This document shows, one piece after another, positions 60,211 through 64,000 of a DNA stretch of 64,000 bases. Numbering within the stretch: position 1 is the stretch's first letter; each line of letters starts with the position of its first letter. The position numbers and the translations under genes were made by a program. Source of the DNA: Phycisphaera sp. (lineage in GTDB: Bacteria > Planctomycetota > Phycisphaerae > Phycisphaerales > SM1A02); the NCBI GenBank assembly GCA_016124975.1, contig WGMP01000023.1:1-64000 (forward strand), read 5' to 3'. The notes beneath the pieces were generated by a model that worked only from the letters and a program-made list of their open reading frames with translations, did no database searches and was not told the origin of the DNA.

Positions 60211-60216
60211 AATGTA
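60211..60216 (-). promoter_or_regulatory. -10 element six bases before ATG
   Basis: Complement TACATT (in GTGCTACATT), spacer GCCGCC, then the ATG at 60204. Confidence 0.6.
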
Positions 60217-60257
60217 GCACCGCGAGCGGGAGGACCTCGGCTCCTCGGCCGCGGGGT

Positions 60258-60461
60258 TCACAGCCCCGCCGCCTTCCCGCACATCGCGATGAGTTCCTGC
60301 GCGCGGGCCGCGGTGGGGGCCTCTGCGATGATGCGGGCGATCGGCTCGGTGTTTGAGGCGCGCAGGTGGACCCAGCCGTCCGCGAAGTCGACGCGGACGC
60401 CGTCCGAGTCGTTGATGCGCTCGCCTGCGAAGGCCTGCTTCATGCGCGCAAGCGCGGGCGA
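60258..60461 (-). pseudogene. C-terminal remnant of a phosphohexomutase
   Basis: The last 67 codons of an alpha-D-phosphohexomutase (phosphomannomutase/phosphoglucosamine mutase family) are present: INDSDGVRVDFADGWVHLRA then SNTEPIARIIAEAPTAARAQ, which is the C-terminal phosphate-binding domain. Upstream of about 60467 the frame turns into Arg-rich sequence without homology, and no earlier domain of the enzyme was found in other frames. About 85% of the gene is therefore missing at the 5' side, marking a breakpoint. Confidence 0.8.
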
Positions 60462-60469
60462 CGGTAGGT

Positions 60470-61053
60470 CGGAGCCGCGTTCTCGCGGCGAGCGTGCCTT
60501 GCGGCGTACTCGCGGGACCCGGGCCGCTCGTACCCTGGCGCGAACGCGGGCGCTTGGCTGCTCGCGGCCGGGCAGCGCGTGAATCGTCACGTGAAGGAAC
60601 GGGAAGGACAAGAATATCAAAAATGGCATCGCGATCACTTGCGAAAATGCGGGGGGGGCTACATTGCAGTCGCAAAGGCCGTGCGCGATGCGTGCGTCAT
60701 GCGTCGCGGTGCGTGTTTGAGTGGATGGCTTGATCGCCCGAGCGGCCGGCTTGGGCTTCGGCGAGAGACTGGAAGCCAACGCGAAGGGAAGACCCATGAG
60801 AAGCTTCGGAAGCGCGTCGTGGTGCGTGGTCGCGGGACTCTGCGTGGCGGCGCACGGCATGCTCGGCATGGACGGGCAGGACTCGGGGCCGTCGGTGACG
60901 AAGCCCGGGCACCGCAAGCCCACGCTCGGGCGGTCCGTGCTTCCCGAATGCCGGCTTCGCAAGGGTTGTACGGGACCCAAGTCGGGAACGCGCGCATCGA
61001 TCAGCTGGTTGCGCGCCCGCCGACGCTGGGAAGCCTGGGAGGAGGAGCGCGCG
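60470..61053 (+). other. Region upstream of the exported-protein cluster
   Basis: The sequence begins at the phosphohexomutase breakpoint. At 60600-60650 it is less GC-rich, and GCTACATT (TACATT at 60660-60665) with TTGCGA 15 bases upstream could be a promoter. An ATG at 60796 with AGGGA upstream opens a frame that runs into the gene at 61054; its first residues (WCVVAGLCVAAHG) look like a signal peptide and resemble the leader of the gene at 62429. It may be the true start of that gene, or a remnant of a paralogue. Confidence 0.4.
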
Positions 61054-62319
61054 ATGCGAGTTCCTGGAGCGCGTTGGCTGCGAGCGGGCGCAAAGCTCGC
61101 GCGCGCCTTCCTGGTCGCGGTGGGTGCGGGCGGCGCGTCCGTGGCAGCCGCACAGGAAACGCTTGATGCGTCGCGGCTGGTGCGGGTCGCGTTGACGGAT
61201 TCCGAGGATGCAGTGGGCGCGTTGGTCGCGGTCTCGGAAGTCGCCATTGAGCTCGAAGGCTGGCGATACAAGGCGTTGTATCGCGGCGCTGGCGGCGAGG
61301 TCGATGTCATCGGATTCCTCGCGGTCCGTACAGCGGTCTCCCAATCGCCCGCCTCGATCGAATGCGTGTGGTATTGCGCCCCTGCGGCTTCCGGGGGCGA
61401 GTGGATCAGCGAGGCGTTTCCCGACATGCCTCCACAAGTCGCTGCCGCGATCCTGAAGGCTCGGTACGCCGTGCCCGACATCCAGGACGAACTTTGGGAA
61501 GTCGGCACGCTGCCCTCCGCGGCGGACCTCCCGTCTTCGATGATGGGGGTAGAGCCGCTCAGCGACGGCCTCCTCGCCGGTGATTCGCTTTCGGAGTTGC
61601 TTGCGCCGCTCGCACCTGACTCGAAGTCGATCATGCTCTCGGCCCTGGCGGGGATCGGCTATCCCGCAGTCGACGCAAAGCCGCAGTCCGTGGGTGATTC
61701 CGAGCGATTCCACATGCTCGAGGTCCTGCGTTCCGTGTTCTCGAACTGGATGTCGACTTGGGTGCCGATGACCGGTGCCGACCACCTTCTCGTGCAGGCG
61801 CCTGCTCCTCGATCACTCGACATCGCCGCGCTTGCCGGGCTGTGGAGCGGCCCTGTGGCGACGGGCTGCCCGCCCGCCTACTACGGACCATGGGAACCGG
61901 TCGCCGACGAACCGTGTGGATGTAGCACCATGGGACCGCGCAGGCACTGCGTGCAGGTGTCGTTCGGGGGAAGCGCCGAGATCGAGATCACCGTGCCATG
62001 GCCTCCGCCGAGTGGGTCCCGCGTGAAGGTTCACGGCTCGGCGAACGCCACTGCGGCGGTCCAGGTCTGTGCGTGGCGGCGGCAGTGCAGGTCGATGATG
62101 CATCGGCTCTTCACGCAGCATGTGCCTCCCGATTGCGCTCCGATCGAGCGATCCGAGTTTCGAAACTTCACGCTCGAGAGGTGGGAGTGGTGGCCGCCAG
62201 AGGTCAACCCGACGTGTGCGGAGATGCAGTCGTGCGTCGATGAGCCAATGAGTCTTCCGCCGGACGACGAGCCCTGTGGCATGGGAGATCCAGTGATTCC
62301 ATGGCCGCCGCAGCCATGA
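61054..62319 (+). CDS. Exported protein with Cys-rich C-terminal region
   Basis: A 421-residue protein with a signal peptide (residues 12-34, AKLARAFLVAVGAGGASVAA, cleaved before ETL). Residues 40-300 are a mixed domain (AVGALVAVSEVAIELEGWRY, FPDMPPQVAAAILKARYAVP). The last 130 residues are rich in Cys and Pro (VATGCPPAYYGPWEPVADEP, CGCSTMGPRRHC, NPTCAEMQSCVDEPMSLPPD), suggesting disulphide bonds in the envelope. A GGAGGAGGAG site precedes ATG 61054; an in-frame start at 60796 is an alternative that would give 507 residues. No family recognised. Confidence 0.6.
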   Translation: MRVPGARWLRAGAKLARAFLVAVGAGGASVAAAQETLDASRLVRVALTDSEDAVGALVAVSEVAIELEGWRYKALYRGAGGEVDVIGFLAVRTAVSQSPASIECVWYCAPAASGGEWISEAFPDMPPQVAAAILKARYAVPDIQDELWEVGTLPSAADLPSSMMGVEPLSDGLLAGDSLSELLAPLAPDSKSIMLSALAGIGYPAVDAKPQSVGDSERFHMLEVLRSVFSNWMSTWVPMTGADHLLVQAPAPRSLDIAALAGLWSGPVATGCPPAYYGPWEPVADEPCGCSTMGPRRHCVQVSFGGSAEIEITVPWPPPSGSRVKVHGSANATAAVQVCAWRRQCRSMMHRLFTQHVPPDCAPIERSEFRNFTLERWEWWPPEVNPTCAEMQSCVDEPMSLPPDDEPCGMGDPVIPWPPQP

Positions 62320-62428
62320 AGGTCGCTCGAGTCACGGGGCGCGCGTGGCGCCTCGCATGGGTGTTTCGGGTGCTGGGCATGCTGGATCGGACAAACGACT
62401 CGAGACGAGTCGACGAAAGGAGGCTGTC

Positions 62429-62968
62429 ATGACGAGTCGTGCAGGCGTCTTGCGGTGTGCGATCGTGGGGTTCTGCGTCGCGGCGAAGATCGCGGCGGTC
62501 GAGATCGGCTCGCCCAGTGCCTCGGTCCTTGCTCCCGCCCGAGCTGCTCCTCCTCCGCTGCCGCTTCCCGATGTCGGCGACGCGATGTCTTGCCTCAACC
62601 TGATCACCCAGGATTCCTGCTGCGCGCCGCAGATCGGGGACGAGATCACCGAGGTCTGCTGCCCAGACATGCCGCGGCCTGACGGCGCGGAGTGGTGCTG
62701 CCCGTGGGCAGTGCATGACTCGATCTGGCGGGCCGCTCGACCGTATACGCGCGGTTGGGCACCGGGGACAGACTTCCCGCTCGATGAGCGCGTCGCGTGC
62801 AGGTGGTGGATTCCGATCTGTGGACTCGCGCCTGGAGTCTGCGAGTACGACGACTTTCCCTCGGGCGAGTCGCTCTGCGACAGCGTGCGCACCCCGATCG
62901 ATGGAGCACCGTGCGATGGAGCGGTCGATGGTGTGAGTTCGGCTGACGAGGGTGCGACCGATGCGTGA
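62429..62968 (+). CDS. Exported Cys-rich protein
   Basis: A 179-residue protein with a signal peptide (LRCAIVGFCVAAKIAAVEIG) and about 14 cysteines in the mature part, in clusters such as SCLNLITQDSCCAPQ, VCCPDM, WCCPW, CRWWIPICG and LCDS. The CC pairs suggest a compact disulphide-bonded domain. The stop overlaps the next gene's start region by eight bases. An AAAGGAGG site lies five bases before the ATG. No family was recognised. Confidence 0.6.
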   Translation: MTSRAGVLRCAIVGFCVAAKIAAVEIGSPSASVLAPARAAPPPLPLPDVGDAMSCLNLITQDSCCAPQIGDEITEVCCPDMPRPDGAEWCCPWAVHDSIWRAARPYTRGWAPGTDFPLDERVACRWWIPICGLAPGVCEYDDFPSGESLCDSVRTPIDGAPCDGAVDGVSSADEGATDA

Positions 62969-64000
62969 CCATCAGGGCATGCCGACACGCATGAAGTCGC
63001 TGGCCGGGGGAGTCGTGTCCTTTGCCGCAGCGTCGATATGGGCGCTGGCCGCACATGATGCATCGGGATCGACACGGGTGCTTCAGGCGCTACAGGACGC
63101 TGCGAGAGAGTTGCGGCCTGCGACGAACTGGACGAGTGGCTATCCATCGCGCCTCTCGCGTGAAGACATCGCATTGTGCGGTTGGATTCACCGATGGCCC
63201 GATGCCCTCGAGGAAACGGCGATGCAGCTCGTCGAGGAGCCGGACATGGTGGCCGATCCTGCGCTCGCCGCGCGACTGGCGGAGATCGAGTCTCGTCTTC
63301 AGTCGGCTCTCGGCGATGGAACGGAGGGAGACCCGATCGTGCGAGCCGACTCGCGTGCCAGCGCGTTCCGAGAACGCGAGGAGCTCGCCGACCGAATGCT
63401 CGGGAGAGAATTGGAGCTGTTGCGTGCGGCGTTGCTTGGCCGAGGCGTGACGGAGGACGATGTCTTTCTTGCCACGAGCACGCTGCTGGAGGAGCGTAAG
63501 TCGGCCCTAGGACGGGCTTGTGCGCCGCCCCTCGCGGGCGCAGGCGACTGCGACATCCGTCCCACGCTGTTGCGCTGCGTGAATCGAGTCGCGGATCCCG
63601 AGGCGCGTCTTCGGCTCGATGAACTCGCTGCAGAGACCTTGCCCAACCTCGAGAGCCTTCTCAGGGAGCGAAGGAGGATCGTGCGTCGCGTGGTTCCGCA
63701 GTCGACGGTGCTGTTCGCGCGCATGCGCGCTGCCTCGCCTTCGGAGCGGCAGTCGCTTCGCGAGGCGCGCGAGGCCCTGCGAAGCCCGCTTGCGAGCATC
63801 GAGCGGCGTCTCGTCGAGTCGAGTCTGCTCGTGTTGCAGCGCTTCCAGGAGACGGCGCCGGAGGATCATGCGCGGCGCCTGAGGCAGGAGGTCCTTGCGG
63901 CGATGTTTGGGTCGCTCGCGGATGATCCATGGGATCCCACGGCGCTCGTCGAGGTCGCGCGGGATCGGGCTGCCGCCGACGAGGAACTTGAGGCGCTCGC
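62961..64000 (+). CDS. Exported helical protein, runs off the window
   Basis: An open frame of 346 codons that continues past the window end. It starts at ATG 62961 (GAGGG eight bases before), overlapping the previous stop; in-frame ATGs at 62979 and 62991 are alternatives. Residues 12-34 are a signal peptide (SLAGGVVSFAAASIWALAAH). The rest is predominantly helical with many Arg, Glu and Leu (SRLQSALGDGTEGDPIV, LLRAALLGRGVTEDDVFLAT, RRIVRRVVPQSTVLFARMRA), and three cysteines in the middle. No family recognised. Probably cotranscribed with the two genes before it. Confidence 0.6.
   Translation, partial: MRDHQGMPTRMKSLAGGVVSFAAASIWALAAHDASGSTRVLQALQDAARELRPATNWTSGYPSRLSREDIALCGWIHRWPDALEETAMQLVEEPDMVADPALAARLAEIESRLQSALGDGTEGDPIVRADSRASAFREREELADRMLGRELELLRAALLGRGVTEDDVFLATSTLLEERKSALGRACAPPLAGAGDCDIRPTLLRCVNRVADPEARLRLDELAAETLPNLESLLRERRRIVRRVVPQSTVLFARMRAASPSERQSLREAREALRSPLASIERRLVESSLLVLQRFQETAPEDHARRLRQEVLAAMFGSLADDPWDPTALVEVARDRAAADEELEAL

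Noticed and set aside
1-64000. tRNA, rRNA, prophage, transposase or integrase genes
   Set aside because: No T-arm-like GGTTCGAATCC context with a matching acceptor stem, no rRNA-like sequence and no recombinase motifs were found in any intergenic stretch.

Overview
The window is high-GC bacterial DNA, densely coded on both strands, and most likely from a planctomycete of the class Phycisphaerae (order Phycisphaerales). Pointers are a PEP-CTERM-type sorting tail with the PTPGALALLG...RRRR form, a C-terminal duplicated dockerin with the VDAADLS.LLAAWG repeat, several flagellins next to csrA/fliW, ThyX instead of ThyA, and several secreted proteins without recognisable relatives. This assignment is inference from gene content; no rRNA or tRNA gene is present to test it.

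Layout. 1-7.0 kb (minus strand): flagellar filament block flgL - fliW - csrA - three tandem flagellins, the last cut by the window edge. 7.2-10.1 kb: a secreted propeller-like protein with a dockerin, a convergent PEP-CTERM protein sharing its terminator, and a GYF/TM2 membrane protein. 10.1-14.1 kb (minus): flgI - flgJ-like - flgN - flgK. 14.2-18.5 kb: a membrane glycosyltransferase, a zinc-ribbon membrane protein and a PpiC-like lipoprotein. 18.9-21.8 kb: HIT protein - nadC - birA and a small exported protein. 21.8-25.6 kb (minus): group II decarboxylase - phosphoesterase - outer-membrane barrel - ArfB. 25.7-36.5 kb: GNAT acetyltransferase, a large exported unknown, an M3 peptidase, ispE, nadA and a giant AsmA-like protein. 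36.9-43.0 kb: a solitary nuoI divergent from atpZ-atpI-(small frame)-atpB-E-F-H-A, which stops at a terminator right after atpA. 43.1-46.6 kb (minus): NERD-helicase, yeast-type cytosine deaminase, pyroglutamyl peptidase and a membrane protein. 46.8-51.3 kb: ftsK (minus), then fabZ - acpP - second FabZ-like gene. 51.6-58.0 kb (plus): coaD, degenerate metallo-beta-lactamase-fold protein, panB, htrA, oligopeptide ABC ATPase, small membrane protein, thyX. 58.1-60.5 kb (minus): photolyase, lipoprotein and a 5'-truncated phosphohexomutase remnant. 60.7-64 kb (plus): three exported unknown proteins, two of them cysteine-rich, the last running off the window.

Two signals run across the window. First, about twenty genes have a box of the form GCTACnnT (a -10 element, TAnnnT) ending 6-10 bases before the start codon and no Shine-Dalgarno sequence, while genes inside the flagellar and ATP synthase blocks mostly have good Shine-Dalgarno sites. 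This predicts widespread leaderless transcription beside conventional initiation. Second, a hairpin element beginning TTTGAGCG recurs at the 3' ends of unrelated genes, always in the sense orientation, with a compensatory base pair change between its two versions. Other points of interest are SD-occluding, GGA-bearing hairpins in flagellin leaders next to csrA/fliW, a split atp operon with a histidine-rich AtpB tail, and an 18-bp minisatellite in frame with a FabZ-like gene. No CRISPR array, transposase, prophage, tRNA or rRNA was seen.
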